NCBI RefSeq assembly: GCF_000473065.1
Contig: NZ_AXAZ01000009.1
Coordinates: forward strand, 1 to 64,000
Reading direction: 5' to 3'
DNA length: 64,000 nucleotides
DNA from: Bradyrhizobium sp. WSM1743
Lineage (GTDB): Bacteria; Pseudomonadota; Alphaproteobacteria; Rhizobiales; Xanthobacteraceae
A program made the position numbers and the translations under genes. Below the pieces are notes generated by a model that did not search any database, was not told the origin of the DNA, and was given only the letters and a program-made list of their open reading frames with translations. Shown one piece after another: positions 41,623 to 50,582 of the stretch. Position 1 is the first letter of the stretch; every line of letters begins with the position of its first letter.

Positions 41623-43545
41623 ATGCAATTCCATCTCAATGGATTTCAGCCGGGCGACCCTGACATTGCCGATCCCGCCGCGCGCGTTCAGGTATCGGGC
41701 GCAACAGGCGTCTTGCCTGAGGAGGTCGATGTTCTCATCGTCGGCTGCGGGCCCGCCGGCCTGACGCTCGCCGCCCAGCTTGCGCAATTCCCTGAGATCA
41801 AGACCTGCATCGTCGAGCAGAAGCCGGACCGCCTGCTGGTCGGGCAGGCCGATGGTATCGCCTGCCGCACCATGGAGATGTTTTACGCCTATGGCTTCAG
41901 CGAACGTGTGCTGAAGGAGGCGTATTGGGTCAACGAGACCACGTTCTGGAAGCCGGATGAGCGGACGCCGGAGAAGATCACCCGCAGCGGCCGGGTGCAG
42001 GACGTCGAGGACGGGCTGTCGGAATTTCCGCACGTCATCCTGAACCAGGCGCGAATCCATGACTGCTTTCTCGACGTCATGCGCAAATCGCCGGCGAAGC
42101 TCGAGCCGTATTACAGCCGGCGTGTGCTTGATCTCCATGTCGATCCGGCCGCTGATGCCACCGATCATGCCGTGACCGTGCGACTCGAGCGCGTCGATGC
42201 CGCGAACGCGGGCAAGATCGAGATGATCAGGGCGCGCTACGTCGTCGGCTGCGACGGCGCACGCAGCACGGTGCGCAAATCGATCGGACGCGGGCTGCAT
42301 GGCGATTCCGCCAACCACGCCTGGGGCGTGATGGACGTGCTGGCGGTGACGGATTTTCCCGACATCCGTTTCAAATCCCTGATTCAGTCGGCCAAGGACG
42401 GCAGCCTGCTGATCATTCCGCGCGAAGGCGGCTATATGGTCCGCATCTATGTCGAGCTCGCCAAGCTCGATGTCGGCGAGCGCGTCGCCAATCGCAACAT
42501 CGCTGCCGACGACGTGATCGCGAAAGCGCAGCGGATCCTGAAGCCGCATACGCTCGAGGTGAAGGAAATCGCCTGGTGGTCGGTCTACGAGATCGGCCAG
42601 CGCCTGACCGACAAGTTCGACGATGTGCCGGAGGCGGAGATCGATACGCGCCTGCCGCGCATCTTCATCGCCGGCGATGCCTGCCATACTCACAGCCCGA
42701 AGGCCGGGCAGGGCATGAACGTCTCGATGCAGGACGCCTTCAATCTCGGCTGGAAGCTCGCCGCCGTCCTGCGCAAGCAGTGCGCCCCAAGCCTCTTGCA
42801 CTCCTATTCGGCGGAGCGCCAGGCGGTCGCGAAGGAGCTGATCGATTTCGACCGCGAATGGGCGGGAATTCTCGCCTCCGCCGCGAAGGCCGGCGGTACC
42901 GATGCGGCGAAGACGCAGGATTATTTCGTCCAGCACGGACGCTACACGGCAGGGACCGCGACGCATTACCGTCCATCGGTTCTCACCGGCACGGCCACGC
43001 ACCAGCATCTCGCGGAAGGCCTCGTCGTCGGCAAGCGCTTCCATTCCGCGCCGGTGATCCGGCTGGCGGACGCCAAGCCGGTGCATCTCGGCCACGCTGC
43101 GCAGGCCGACGGCCGTTTCCGCATCTACGCGTTCTCGCCCGTGGAGGATCCTGCGGCCGCCGGCTCGGCCATTCGCGCGCTGTGCAATTTCCTCGCTGAC
43201 TCCCGGAAATCTCCAATCCGGCGGTATACGCCCAGTAGCGCCGACATCGACAACGTGATCGATCTGCGCGGGGTGTTTCAGCAGGATCATCGCGAACTCG
43301 CCGTCGAGGCGATGCCGCCGCTGTTGCTCCCGAGCAAAGGCCGCTACGGTTTGTATGACTACGAAAAGATGTTCTGTCCGGATTTCAAGAACGGTCAGGA
43401 CGTCTTCGCCATGCGCGGCATCGATCGCAAGGCCGGTTGCATCGTGGTCGTGCGGCCCGACCAGTATGTCGCGAGCGTGCTGCCGCTCGACGACTTTGCC
43501 GGGCTCACCTCGTACTTCGACGCCTTCATGCTGCCGATGAACTGA
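41623..43545 (+). CDS. FAD-dependent aromatic hydroxylase (3-hydroxybenzoate 4-monooxygenase / phenol 2-monooxygenase type)
   Basis: The 640-residue flavoprotein monooxygenase has the FAD loop VDVLIVGCGPAGLTLAAQLA (GxGxxG), the DG motif RYVVGCDGARSTVRKSIGR, and the GD motif IFIAGDACHTHSPKAGQGMN. A C-terminal thioredoxin-like domain follows, as in phenol hydroxylase and MobA. Length and neighbouring MarR gene both favour the MobA-like 3-hydroxybenzoate 4-monooxygenase, which makes protocatechuate with NADPH and oxygen. Phenol 2-monooxygenase is the alternative. ATG 41623 lies eight bases after GGAG; a GTG six bases earlier is possible. Confidence 0.85.
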   Translation: MQFHLNGFQPGDPDIADPAARVQVSGATGVLPEEVDVLIVGCGPAGLTLAAQLAQFPEIKTCIVEQKPDRLLVGQADGIACRTMEMFYAYGFSERVLKEAYWVNETTFWKPDERTPEKITRSGRVQDVEDGLSEFPHVILNQARIHDCFLDVMRKSPAKLEPYYSRRVLDLHVDPAADATDHAVTVRLERVDAANAGKIEMIRARYVVGCDGARSTVRKSIGRGLHGDSANHAWGVMDVLAVTDFPDIRFKSLIQSAKDGSLLIIPREGGYMVRIYVELAKLDVGERVANRNIAADDVIAKAQRILKPHTLEVKEIAWWSVYEIGQRLTDKFDDVPEAEIDTRLPRIFIAGDACHTHSPKAGQGMNVSMQDAFNLGWKLAAVLRKQCAPSLLHSYSAERQAVAKELIDFDREWAGILASAAKAGGTDAAKTQDYFVQHGRYTAGTATHYRPSVLTGTATHQHLAEGLVVGKRFHSAPVIRLADAKPVHLGHAAQADGRFRIYAFSPVEDPAAAGSAIRALCNFLADSRKSPIRRYTPSSADIDNVIDLRGVFQQDHRELAVEAMPPLLLPSKGRYGLYDYEKMFCPDFKNGQDVFAMRGIDRKAGCIVVVRPDQYVASVLPLDDFAGLTSYFDAFMLPMN

Positions 43546-43697
43546 CGCTGGAATTGCTACGCTCGCCGTGTCGATGAACGGCGGATGAATATTGAACTCC
43601 GCGCGCGGCGCGTTCTCAATCTTTCGGCGGATGCAGTGATGACAGGCGGAACGCTCATTCCGCCTGCGCGTTCCGTCTCGCAGAGGAGGAACACGCC

Positions 43698-44714
43698 ATG
43701 AGACTAAGAAGCATTTTGGTTGCCGCATTGTTGCTCGCCCCGACGGCCACGCTGGCCGCACCGGGCATCGTCACCGTCTCGACCGGCCTGCGTGCCGGGC
43801 CGGGCACGGGCTTTCCCCTGGTCGATCGCATCCCCGGCGGAGCCCGCGTCAACATCCATGGCTGCTTGCGCGGCAATGCCTAGTGCGACGTCAGCTTCTC
43901 CGACGATCGCGGCTGGGTGTCCTCACAATATCTCGAATATCTCTACCGCAATCGCTACGTCTATCTCCCCGACTATGTCGACGTGATCGATGTGCCTGTC
44001 GTCCCGTTCGTGCTGACCTCGTACTGGTCGAGCTATTATGCGGGACGTCCCTGGTATCACCGCCACGCTTACTGGAATAATTACTGGACCTCGCATCAGC
44101 ACTTCGCAACGCGGATGACGATCGACCCAGGCGCAGCCCGTATCGGGCGTGCAGCGACGCGTGACGCGGCAATCGCGCTGGAACGCCAAGGCGTGCGTGG
44201 CAAGGGTGCCGCCGCGATCTCGGGACGTGACGCCACAAGCTCACGGCACGATGCGTCGATTGCGCCGCGAGACGCGGCAATCGCCAAGCGCGACGCTGGC
44301 ATCGCCAAGCGCGATGCTGCGGTGACGGCTGACCGGACGCGTGCCGGACGAAGCGAGCGCATCGCCCAAGAGCGGACAGCCGTGCAGAGCCGTGGCCCGC
44401 GCGATGCTCAGGCACGCATGATGCACGAACGAGCTGCAAGCCGCGCCGCCGACCGCATGCAGCCGATGACGCGTGCGCACGAAGCGCCGCGCGTGTCGGC
44501 CGCGCCGGCCGCCCGGCCCGCGACGCCGCATGTGGCGCAGCCGAACGTGAGTCACGGTGCGCCGATGAATGCGCGCGCGCAGATGCCGGCACCGCGCGCG
44601 GCCGCGCCTGCAATGCCGCACGGCGGTGGCGGCGGCGCTCCGCACATCAATGCTGCGCCACGTGGCGGCGGTGGCCCGGCTGGTGGCCCGGGCGGGGGTC
44701 ACGAGAAGCACTAG
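43698..44714 (+). pseudogene. SH3-domain secreted protein interrupted by an amber codon
   Basis: ATG 43698 encodes a signal peptide (MRLRSILVAALLLAPTATLA). A bacterial SH3 domain follows (VTVSTGLRAGPGTGFPLVDR, GGARVNIHGCLRGNA). At 43881-43883 there is TAG, after which the same frame continues with CDVSFSDDRGWVSSQYLEYL and a conserved-looking YVYLPDYVDVIDVPVVPFVL. A long arginine/alanine tail with repeats such as AIAKRDAGIAKRDA ends the frame at 44714. Tryptophan is usual at the TAG position in this domain (TGG to TAG). The protein is probably truncated; readthrough or a base error would restore 338 residues. Confidence 0.75.
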
Positions 44715-44726
44715 CGTTGCCTGAGG

Positions 44727-44755
44727 AAAGCCCGGCCCTCGTGCCGGGCTTTCTG
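44727..44755 (+). terminator. Rho-independent terminator
   Basis: AAAGCCCGGC (44727-44736) pairs perfectly with GCCGGGCTTT (44743-44752) around CCTCGT, followed by CTGCTT. It lies 12 bases after the stop of the SH3 gene. Confidence 0.75.
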
Positions 44756-44886
44756 CTTCGGCCGGCCTTAAGTTCCGTGCACGTACAATTTAAGAAAGTT
44801 CTTCGCGGGCAGATTTCATCGATCGTAATATGTGTACCCAAAGCTGTAAGCATCCACTCGGGGCAGCGGGGCACCGGAGGATGATG

Positions 44887-45168
44887 ATGAGACAGAGCCA
44901 AGCGGAGACGCGCCGTCAGCAAAATGTCGCGAAGCGGTCGATGACCAAGGAGGCCAAGCAGCTGGCCAACCTGATTGCTGGACTGCGCAAATCCCTCGAA
45001 GCGATCCACAAGGAACGGGCCAGCACAAAGCTCACCGGCGCCGAGATGGGTTTGCTCGACGAGCGCCGCAATAATCTGCTGCTCACCATTGCAGCCCTCG
45101 ACGATCGCCTCTCGGCGGTGCAGGGCCTGATCAATCTCGGCCGCCCCCATATTATCCGCGTGCACTAA
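44887..45168 (+). CDS. Small coiled-coil hypothetical protein
   Basis: The 93-residue protein is basic and helical (MRQSQAETRRQQNVAKRSMT, EAKQLANLIAGLRKSLEAIH, LTGAEMGLLDERRNNLLLTI). Three consecutive ATGs occur at 44881, 44884 and 44887. GGAGG ends at 44880, so the third gives proper spacing. No family is recognised. Its stop codon forms part of the perfect inverted repeat at 45166-45195. Confidence 0.55.
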   Translation: MRQSQAETRRQQNVAKRSMTKEAKQLANLIAGLRKSLEAIHKERASTKLTGAEMGLLDERRNNLLLTIAALDDRLSAVQGLINLGRPHIIRVH

Positions 45169-45300
45169 AGCGCGATAAATCGTCATCGCGCTTTAGGTTG
45201 TTCTTGACGCATGATCTCGCGCAAGCGCGTTCGCGTTTGTCGCGAAGGAAAACCGCTCCGCACTTTGCGCTGACGCGGCCCTTCGGGTCCGGATCATACT
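45166..45300. repeat. Intergenic repeat starting with a perfect 11-bp hairpin
   Basis: TAAAGCGCGAT (45166-45176) pairs with ATCGCGCTTTA (45185-45195). The following sequence (gttgttcttgacgcatgatc, gaaaaccgctccgcacttt, ggtccggatcat) has the look of a dispersed genus-specific repeat. It overlaps the stop codon of the preceding gene and could end its transcript. The rest of the gap to 45461 shows no gene. Confidence 0.5.
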
Positions 45301-45461
45301 TTGGCGCCGATCCGACGCAGCAGGATCGGCTCCGTTGCCGATGGCACGGGGCCGGCCATACCGCCTGCGGATGGCACCAAATTGCCACGCTCTCGGCGAA
45401 TTGCCGCCAAAGCCCGCTGCCACGAGGAGGCCGGGTGCAGGGCGACGCAAGGGGATGCGAA

Positions 45462-45641
45462 TTGGCCTACAAGATGGTCGCAGAACGCGACAACGAGAAG
45501 TACAGTGTTGCCCGCGAGAGCCGGCTGCTCATCGTGGCGAAGGCGAAAGTGTGGGCGAGCGAGGGCTGGCGGGTCGTCATCACCGACCAGGACGGCAAGG
45601 CCTACACGCCGCCCGAACTCGATCAGCTGTCCGCAGCTTGA
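45462..45641 (+). CDS. Small hypothetical protein
   Basis: The 59-residue protein (LAYKMVAERDNEKYSVARES, RLLIVAKAKVWASEGWRVVI, TDQDGKAYTPPELDQL) is probably cytosolic with an alpha/beta mix. TTG 45462 has AAGGGGA six bases upstream and is preferred; ATG 45474 lies four codons in. No domain is recognised. The SD and the compact, well-formed sequence suggest a real gene. Confidence 0.5.
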   Translation: MAYKMVAERDNEKYSVARESRLLIVAKAKVWASEGWRVVITDQDGKAYTPPELDQLSAA

Positions 45642-45669
45642 TCGTAAGACGGGGCGAGGGGGACGACAT

Positions 45670-46020
45670 TTGACTTGGCTGTTTCGACCGGGGCGCGAGC
45701 TGACCGCGCCCTTGATGATTCTAGCAGCCGCAGTGCTGACGGCGACGGCCGCCGTCGCGCAAAATCTCGACGCCGGCAAATCGCCCGCGAAGCTCTTCGC
45801 TGAGGGCTGCGCGACCTGCCACCGCAGCCCACGCGGTCTTGCCAAGGGCCGCTTCAGCTTGACGCTGTCCTGGTTCCTGAAGGACCACTACGCGACCAGC
45901 TCCGACTCGGCCAAGGCACTCGCCGCCTATCTGGAGTCGGTCGACGGTCCGACGCCTCGGGCTGCTGCCAGGCCCGGTGCAAAGGCGCCGCGTCCGCCCA
46001 AGCCGGTGCAGAGCCAATAA
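45670..46020 (+). CDS. Secreted protein with a single CxxCH haem-binding motif
   Basis: The 116-residue protein has an N-terminal signal or anchor (LTAPLMILAAAVLTATAAVA). LFAEGCATCHRSPRGLAKGR follows, carrying one CxxCH haem c attachment site, and a short helical region ends in a proline-rich tail. A distal methionine ligand typical of class I cytochromes is not obvious, so ligation is uncertain. TTG 45670 lies after GAGGGGGA; the ATG at the signal core is an alternative. It may act in periplasmic electron transfer. Confidence 0.55.
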   Translation: MTWLFRPGRELTAPLMILAAAVLTATAAVAQNLDAGKSPAKLFAEGCATCHRSPRGLAKGRFSLTLSWFLKDHYATSSDSAKALAAYLESVDGPTPRAAARPGAKAPRPPKPVQSQ

Positions 46021-46043
46021 CCACGCGCCGGAGCCATCCGGCA

Positions 46044-46388
46044 TCAACGCACCGTGGTCTCCGAGAACAGGTTGATGATCACGACCCCGGATACGATCAG
46101 TGCGATGCCGACGAAGGCTGCGGCGTCCAGTATCTGGCGGAACAACACAAACGAGACGGTGGCGGTCAGGATGATGCCGACCCCGCCCCAGATCGCATAG
46201 GCGATGCTCAACGGGATGACCCGGATCGCCACCGACAGCGCGTAGAACGAGGCGACGTAGAACAGCACCATCGCCAGCGTCGGCCAGGGACGGGTGAACT
46301 GAGCGGACTGCTGCAGCAACGCCGACGCTGTGACCTCGAACACGATGGCGAGGGCGAGGGCTGCGTAGGCATTGAAGGCGGAGGTCAT
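46044..46388 (-). CDS. Small multidrug resistance (SMR) family transporter
   Basis: The 114-residue protein has four membrane helices: AYAALALAIVFEVTASALLQ with the essential glutamate in FEVTAS, LAMVLFYVASFYALSVAIRV, IAYAIWGGVGIILTATVSFV, and FVGIALIVSGVVIINLFSET. This is the EmrE/QacE pattern. It works as a dimer, exchanging protons for cationic or small polar compounds. No guanidine-type riboswitch was recognised upstream. Confidence 0.88.
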   Translation of the reverse strand: MTSAFNAYAALALAIVFEVTASALLQQSAQFTRPWPTLAMVLFYVASFYALSVAIRVIPLSIAYAIWGGVGIILTATVSFVLFRQILDAAAFVGIALIVSGVVIINLFSETTVR

Positions 46389-46577
46389 GAGCCTCTCGGC
46401 GTAAGGAAGAGACCGCGCGGGACGGGCTTTTTGCCGCGAGCCGATATCATGTGTCAGTGACGAACCTGCGACATCATGCGGACGGGACCCGTTGACCCGC
46501 GTTGACCTGGGGTCGAGGCAACACGATGCCGCCGCGCGATGAATCGTGCGGCGGCATCGAGATGCTTCGATGCGGCG

Positions 46578-47243
46578 CTAGCTGATTCGCACGGACAGCT
46601 CGACGTCGTCGGCGAAGGCTGTGGACATGTAGCCGCTTCCGGGCGAGCGAACGCGTGCCAGATAGTCGGGGCTGTCGTCGGCATTGTCGGCGACGATGAT
46701 CGCGCCCGGCCCGAGATGGCCTTCCAGCAGATCAAGGATATCCGGATAGAGCGCCTTGGCACCGTCGAGCAGCACGAGATCGATCGTATCAGGCAGGTCG
46801 GTGCTGAGCGTCTTCAGCGCGTCGCCTTCGCGGATTTCGACGAGATCGATCAAGCCGCCGGCCGAGAGGTTTGCGCGCGCCCGCGCCGCCTTGGACGGCT
46901 CGAACTCGCTGGTGATGAGCCGCCCGCCGCCGTTGTCGCGTAGGCCTGCGGCGAGGTGCAGCGTCGAGATGCCGAACGACGTGCCGAACTCTACGATGGA
47001 CCAGGCGCGGGAGCTGCGCGCCAGCATGTAGAGCAGCGCTCCCGTCTCGCGCGAGACCGCGAGCGGGGCGTCCTTCAGGCGTCCATAGAGGTCGCGATGA
47101 TCGGTCTTGCTCCGCATCATCCGCGCCCGGTCTGAGTCGGACAGATCCGCAACGGCCGTTTCGGTTGCGCCGCTTGCGGCCTCGGCCTCGTCGAACAGGC
47201 GCTCCAGCAGCGGTGCAAGCGCTGTGATGGTCGGGGTGGTCAT
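46578..47243 (-). CDS. Class I SAM-dependent O-methyltransferase
   Basis: The 221-residue protein has the O-methyltransferase family 3 pattern: GALLYMLARSSRAWSIVEFG with TSFGISTLHLAAGL as the SAM site, and DLVLLDGAKALYPDILDLLE with the metal/substrate region. It resembles catechol and caffeoyl-CoA methyltransferases. ATG 47243 is chosen; the upstream extension overlaps the operator. It is divergent from the TetR gene at 47341, with a strong palindrome between them, so it is probably repressed by that protein. Confidence 0.82.
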   Translation of the reverse strand: MTTPTITALAPLLERLFDEAEAASGATETAVADLSDSDRARMMRSKTDHRDLYGRLKDAPLAVSRETGALLYMLARSSRAWSIVEFGTSFGISTLHLAAGLRDNGGGRLITSEFEPSKAARARANLSAGGLIDLVEIREGDALKTLSTDLPDTIDLVLLDGAKALYPDILDLLEGHLGPGAIIVADNADDSPDYLARVRSPGSGYMSTAFADDVELSVRIS

Positions 47244-47291
47244 TTTAGGTCTCCAAAGTTGGCGACGAAGCGTGTGCTTGCGCGCCGATTG

Positions 47292-47315
47292 AAATACGAC
47301 TAATTCGTCGCATTT
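47292..47315. promoter_or_regulatory. Candidate TetR operator between O-methyltransferase and TetR genes
   Basis: AAATACGAC (47292-47300) and GTCGCATTT (47307-47315) form a 9-base inverted repeat with one mismatch and a 6-base spacer. It lies 25 bases upstream of the TetR ATG and 48 upstream of the methyltransferase ATG, right for control of both. Confidence 0.6.
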
Positions 47316-47340
47316 CCTATTCGCGTTGCCTCGGTGAGCC

Positions 47341-47973
47341 ATGGCCGATCGTAGAAGCCGTTCAATTTCCTCACGAAAACAGCCGCAACAGGCCCGCTCG
47401 ACGGAGCTGGTAGCGGCCATTCTCGATGCGGCTGTTCAGGTTCTGGCGAAGGAGGGCGCGCAGCGTTTCACCACGGCGCGGGTGGCGGAGCGGGCCGGGG
47501 TGAGCGTCGGGTCGCTCTATCAATATTTTCCAAACAAGGCTGCGATCCTGTTTCGTCTCCAGAGCGACGAGTGGCGTCATACGAGCGAGCTGCTGCGCAG
47601 TATCCTCGCGGATCAGGCCAAGCCGCCACCGGCGCGGTTGCGCGCGCTGGTCCATGCCTTCATCCGCTCCGAGTGCGAGGAGGCTGCGATCCGCACGGCC
47701 CTCAGTGACGCCGCGCCGCTCTATCGCGACGCGCCCGAAGCGCACGACGCCCGAGCGGCCAGCAAGGGCATCGTCGATGCCTTCATGGGGGAGGCGCTGC
47801 CGAGAGCATCCGATGCGACGCGCGCCCTCGCGGGCGAGCTGATCACGACGACACTCAGCGAGGTCGGCAAGCGATTTTCGGAGACGCCGCGCAGCGAGGC
47901 CGAGATCGCGCGTCATGCCGACGGCCTGGCCGACATGTTCTGCGCCTATCTCGGTGAGCTTGCACGACGCTGA
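47341..47973 (+). CDS. TetR-family transcriptional regulator
   Basis: The 210-residue protein has the TetR helix-turn-helix in ILDAAVQVLAKEGAQRFTTA, RVAERAGVSVGSLYQYFPNK, and AAILFRL. The C-terminal domain is of the type that binds small hydrophobic ligands. It probably represses itself and the divergent O-methyltransferase through the palindrome at 47292-47315, linking methylation to detection of its inducer. A REP pair follows its stop. Confidence 0.88.
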   Translation: MADRRSRSISSRKQPQQARSTELVAAILDAAVQVLAKEGAQRFTTARVAERAGVSVGSLYQYFPNKAAILFRLQSDEWRHTSELLRSILADQAKPPPARLRALVHAFIRSECEEAAIRTALSDAAPLYRDAPEAHDARAASKGIVDAFMGEALPRASDATRALAGELITTTLSEVGKRFSETPRSEAEIARHADGLADMFCAYLGELARR

Positions 47974-47989
47974 AGCGCGAAACCGGCCT

Positions 47990-48072
47990 GTAGCCCGGAT
48001 GGAGCGAATGCGAAATCCGGGGTTCTGTGTCGCGAAGAGTCCCGGATTACGCGTGCGCTCCATCCGGGCTAC
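47990..48072. repeat. REP pair (REPIN-like)
   Basis: A forward unit starts at 47990 (gtagcccggatggagcgaat) and an inverted unit ends at 48072 (gctccatccgggctac). It belongs to the RAYT-linked palindrome family and lies between two genes of the same direction. Confidence 0.85.
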
Positions 48073-48111
48073 TCTTGCCACGTTGTGTGTTTGACTCTAC
48101 GGACCTCTCTC

Positions 48112-48930
48112 ATGCTCGTCATCTCCATCCAGAGCCAGGTGGTCCACGGCCATGTCGGCAACAGCGCAGCTGCCTACGCCATGCAGGCGGAGGGCGTGAA
48201 CGTTGCGGCGGTGCCGACGACGCTGCTGTCCAACCATCCGCGCTATCCAAGCCTGCGCGGGCGGGTGCTGGAAACCGAGCTGGTCGCCGATCTGCTGAAG
48301 GGCGTGGAGGAGCGCGGTCTCGTCGACGAGGCGGCCGTGCTCGTGACCGGCTATCTCGGCTCGCCCGGCAATGCCGTCGTGATCGCTGATTTCGTCGAGC
48401 GGGCGCGCACGCGGAATGCGAAGCTCGTCTATCTCTGCGATCCCGTGATCGGCGACGACGGCCGCGTCTATGTCGCGGACGGCATTTTGGACGTCGTCCG
48501 GCACCGGCTGCTGCCGGCGGCGAACCTCACGACGCCGAACCAGTTCGAGCTCGAGCTGCTCTCGGGAGTCACGATCGCTGATGCGAAGGGCCTGAGCGCG
48601 GCGTGCGCCGTGCTGGCAGGGCCGGGACGCACCGACGTCGTCGCCACCGGCTGCACCCTCGCTGACACGGCGGCGGGGCAGGTGGAGACGATCCTGTGCG
48701 CCGACGGGCGATTGTCGCGCTTTGCGACACCGCGCCTGCCGATCCGCGCCTACGGCACCGGCGACCTCCTCACCGGGCTGATCGCGGCGCAGCTGGCCAA
48801 AGGCGAAGTGATGGAGTCGGCGGTACGGCTTGCGGTCGACACGATCTTTGCTGTGCTGGTGCGCACGCAGGAAGCCGGCTCCGCCGAGATGCGGCTCGTG
48901 CCGTTGCCGACGGCGGGGCGCAACGCCTGA
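48112..48930 (+). CDS. pdxY: Pyridoxal kinase (PdxY-like)
   Basis: The 272-residue ribokinase-fold enzyme shows VISIQSQVVHGHVGNSAAAY at the start, VLVTGYLGSPGNAVVIADFV, LVYLCDPVIGDDGRVYVADG, LTTPNQFELELLSGV, and the anion-hole AYGTGDLLTGLIAAQL with the catalytic aspartate. It phosphorylates pyridoxal to the vitamin B6 coenzyme in the salvage pathway. ATG 48112 matches the conserved N-terminus; the frame from 48085 adds an unneeded extension. It appears to be a single gene. Confidence 0.9.
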   Translation: MLVISIQSQVVHGHVGNSAAAYAMQAEGVNVAAVPTTLLSNHPRYPSLRGRVLETELVADLLKGVEERGLVDEAAVLVTGYLGSPGNAVVIADFVERARTRNAKLVYLCDPVIGDDGRVYVADGILDVVRHRLLPAANLTTPNQFELELLSGVTIADAKGLSAACAVLAGPGRTDVVATGCTLADTAAGQVETILCADGRLSRFATPRLPIRAYGTGDLLTGLIAAQLAKGEVMESAVRLAVDTIFAVLVRTQEAGSAEMRLVPLPTAGRNA

Positions 48931-48934
48931 CGGC

Positions 48935-50236
48935 TCAGGTCGCGCGCTTGGCGGCCGACTGCGCCGATTTCTGCGGCTTGGCCGGACTCTTCTGCTCGCG
49001 CGCGGCGTGCGCCTTGGGCCTGGCGCTGGCGACAGCCCGCGGCTTCTTCGGCTTGGCGCTGGCAACTTCCTTGCGATCGGAGGTGCCGCGCTTCGAGATG
49101 TATTCCTGGCCGTCGATCGGGCCGACATGCGGCGGATCGCGGTCGAGATAGGGGCGGCCGATGCCGAACGCCTTGCCGTTGGCATCGACCCACTTCCACA
49201 GGATCTCGGTCGAGACCCAGCGCTGCGCGCGGTTATTGCCCTGAGTGCTGACAATGTCGGCCGCCATGCCGTGGCCGTAGCCGCCACGGCTGCTGCCGCC
49301 GTGATAGGAGCGGTCGGAGGCGGCCTTCAGGCCGCTCGCGATCGACTGGCGGTAATCGTCGCGGAATGCGCTGGTGATGCCCGGCGACAGGCCGGCGGCT
49401 TCGGCCGCGAGCAGCGTGCGGAACAGCTTTCGCTTGAAGCTCTTGTCCATGCCGCCGATGACGTAGTCCATCATCGACATGCCGGCGCGCTCGGCCGCCT
49501 TCGGATCCTTCCAGCCGAAGTCCTGATCGACCAGCTTCGTGAAGCTGCGCATCACCGTGACGGTCTTGCCCTTGCGCTTGATGGTGACGGCGCGCCGCTC
49601 CTGAACCTTGATCGTGTCCTCTTTCGCGGTGCGCTGATAGAGCGCCCAGAGGTAGCGGTCGATGCAGGCGTCGATGACGAAGCATTCGTCGAGCACGGCG
49701 ACGGTGTCGGCAGGCGGCGACGCGTTGCTCGCAGGCACGACGGGACCACTCGCGATCGCCGCGGGGGACAGTGCGTCCGTCGTCACGATCTCGGTGGGAT
49801 CGGCGGATGCGAGCTTGACGGGCTCTTGCGCAGGGACGGGAGCAGCCTCGCCGACGGTGGACTTGGGTTCAGGCGAAATCTGCGGCGCAGGCGCGGCCTC
49901 CTTCGGCAGGATCAGCGCCGGGTCGGCCGAAGCGAGCTTGACGGCGGAGGCGGGCTCCTCGGGCGTTGCCTGCGCTGTCGCTGCCGGGGCAGGCGCCGCA
50001 GCGACGGCGGCGGCGATGTCGGCGGTCAAGGCGAGGCCATCCTCGATGGTCGCAGCGCGCGGCACGTCGGCGAGATCGAGGCGGCCAAGATCCTTGGCGG
50101 GCGAGACGGCAGCCGCATTGGCGCCGCTGCTCTCGATCAAGGCAGGCGCATAGGCGGAGAGAGACAACGCCAGCCAGCCGGCGAGAACGGCCGAGGGACA
50201 CGACACCGCCACCAGAAGAGACCGCCGATCGTTCAT
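48935..50236 (-). CDS. Secreted M15-like (D-Ala-D-Ala carboxypeptidase-type) protein
   Basis: The 433-residue protein has an N-terminal signal/anchor (SLLVAVSCPSAVLAGWLALS). A long alanine/proline-rich spacer follows, in which VKLASADPALILP recurs as VKLASADPTEIV. A C-terminal domain from about 215 carries SRGGYGHGMAADIVS and DRDPPHVGPIDG. These fit the H...D and H zinc ligands of M15 peptidases that trim peptidoglycan. It ends in a lysine-rich tail. GGAGG before ATG 50236 supports the start. The peptidase assignment is from motifs only. Confidence 0.6.
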   Translation of the reverse strand: MNDRRSLLVAVSCPSAVLAGWLALSLSAYAPALIESSGANAAAVSPAKDLGRLDLADVPRAATIEDGLALTADIAAAVAAAPAPAATAQATPEEPASAVKLASADPALILPKEAAPAPQISPEPKSTVGEAAPVPAQEPVKLASADPTEIVTTDALSPAAIASGPVVPASNASPPADTVAVLDECFVIDACIDRYLWALYQRTAKEDTIKVQERRAVTIKRKGKTVTVMRSFTKLVDQDFGWKDPKAAERAGMSMMDYVIGGMDKSFKRKLFRTLLAAEAAGLSPGITSAFRDDYRQSIASGLKAASDRSYHGGSSRGGYGHGMAADIVSTQGNNRAQRWVSTEILWKWVDANGKAFGIGRPYLDRDPPHVGPIDGQEYISKRGTSDRKEVASAKPKKPRAVASARPKAHAAREQKSPAKPQKSAQSAAKRAT

Positions 50237-50582
50237 GATCCCTGCCTCCAAACGGTTCTGTTCGGACCATCTGTTCGAACAGTCATGATGCAAACAGTCT
50301 TGACGAAACCAGTCTTGCACTGAAAGGCACGCAGCGGTCGATTGTTCGGGGGACGGTGTGGCAGCGCAATGGCGCAAATCGGCGAATGCGGGCTTTTCGA
50401 GGCGAGTGTTGCCGAGGTGCAACGCCGGTTCCATCGCGGTCCCGGCACGCATCGGCGCGAAATCGACGGCAAATGCAGCATTGTCGTCAACTTGCAGCGA
50501 TTGCATTTACGCAATCTTGGATTGTGACCCTGCATTTCTCCCGTGCCGGCAATCTCCGGTAGAAGTGGGAAGGACATCGCCT

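Noticed and set aside
41593..43761. 722-codon frame opposite the aromatic hydroxylase
   Set aside because: It is antisense to a clear flavoprotein with all its motifs. The long open frame follows from GC-rich third positions.
46389..46577. Guanidine riboswitch upstream of the SMR transporter
   Set aside because: No paired ACGR-loop hairpins or ykkC-like conserved elements were seen on the minus strand.
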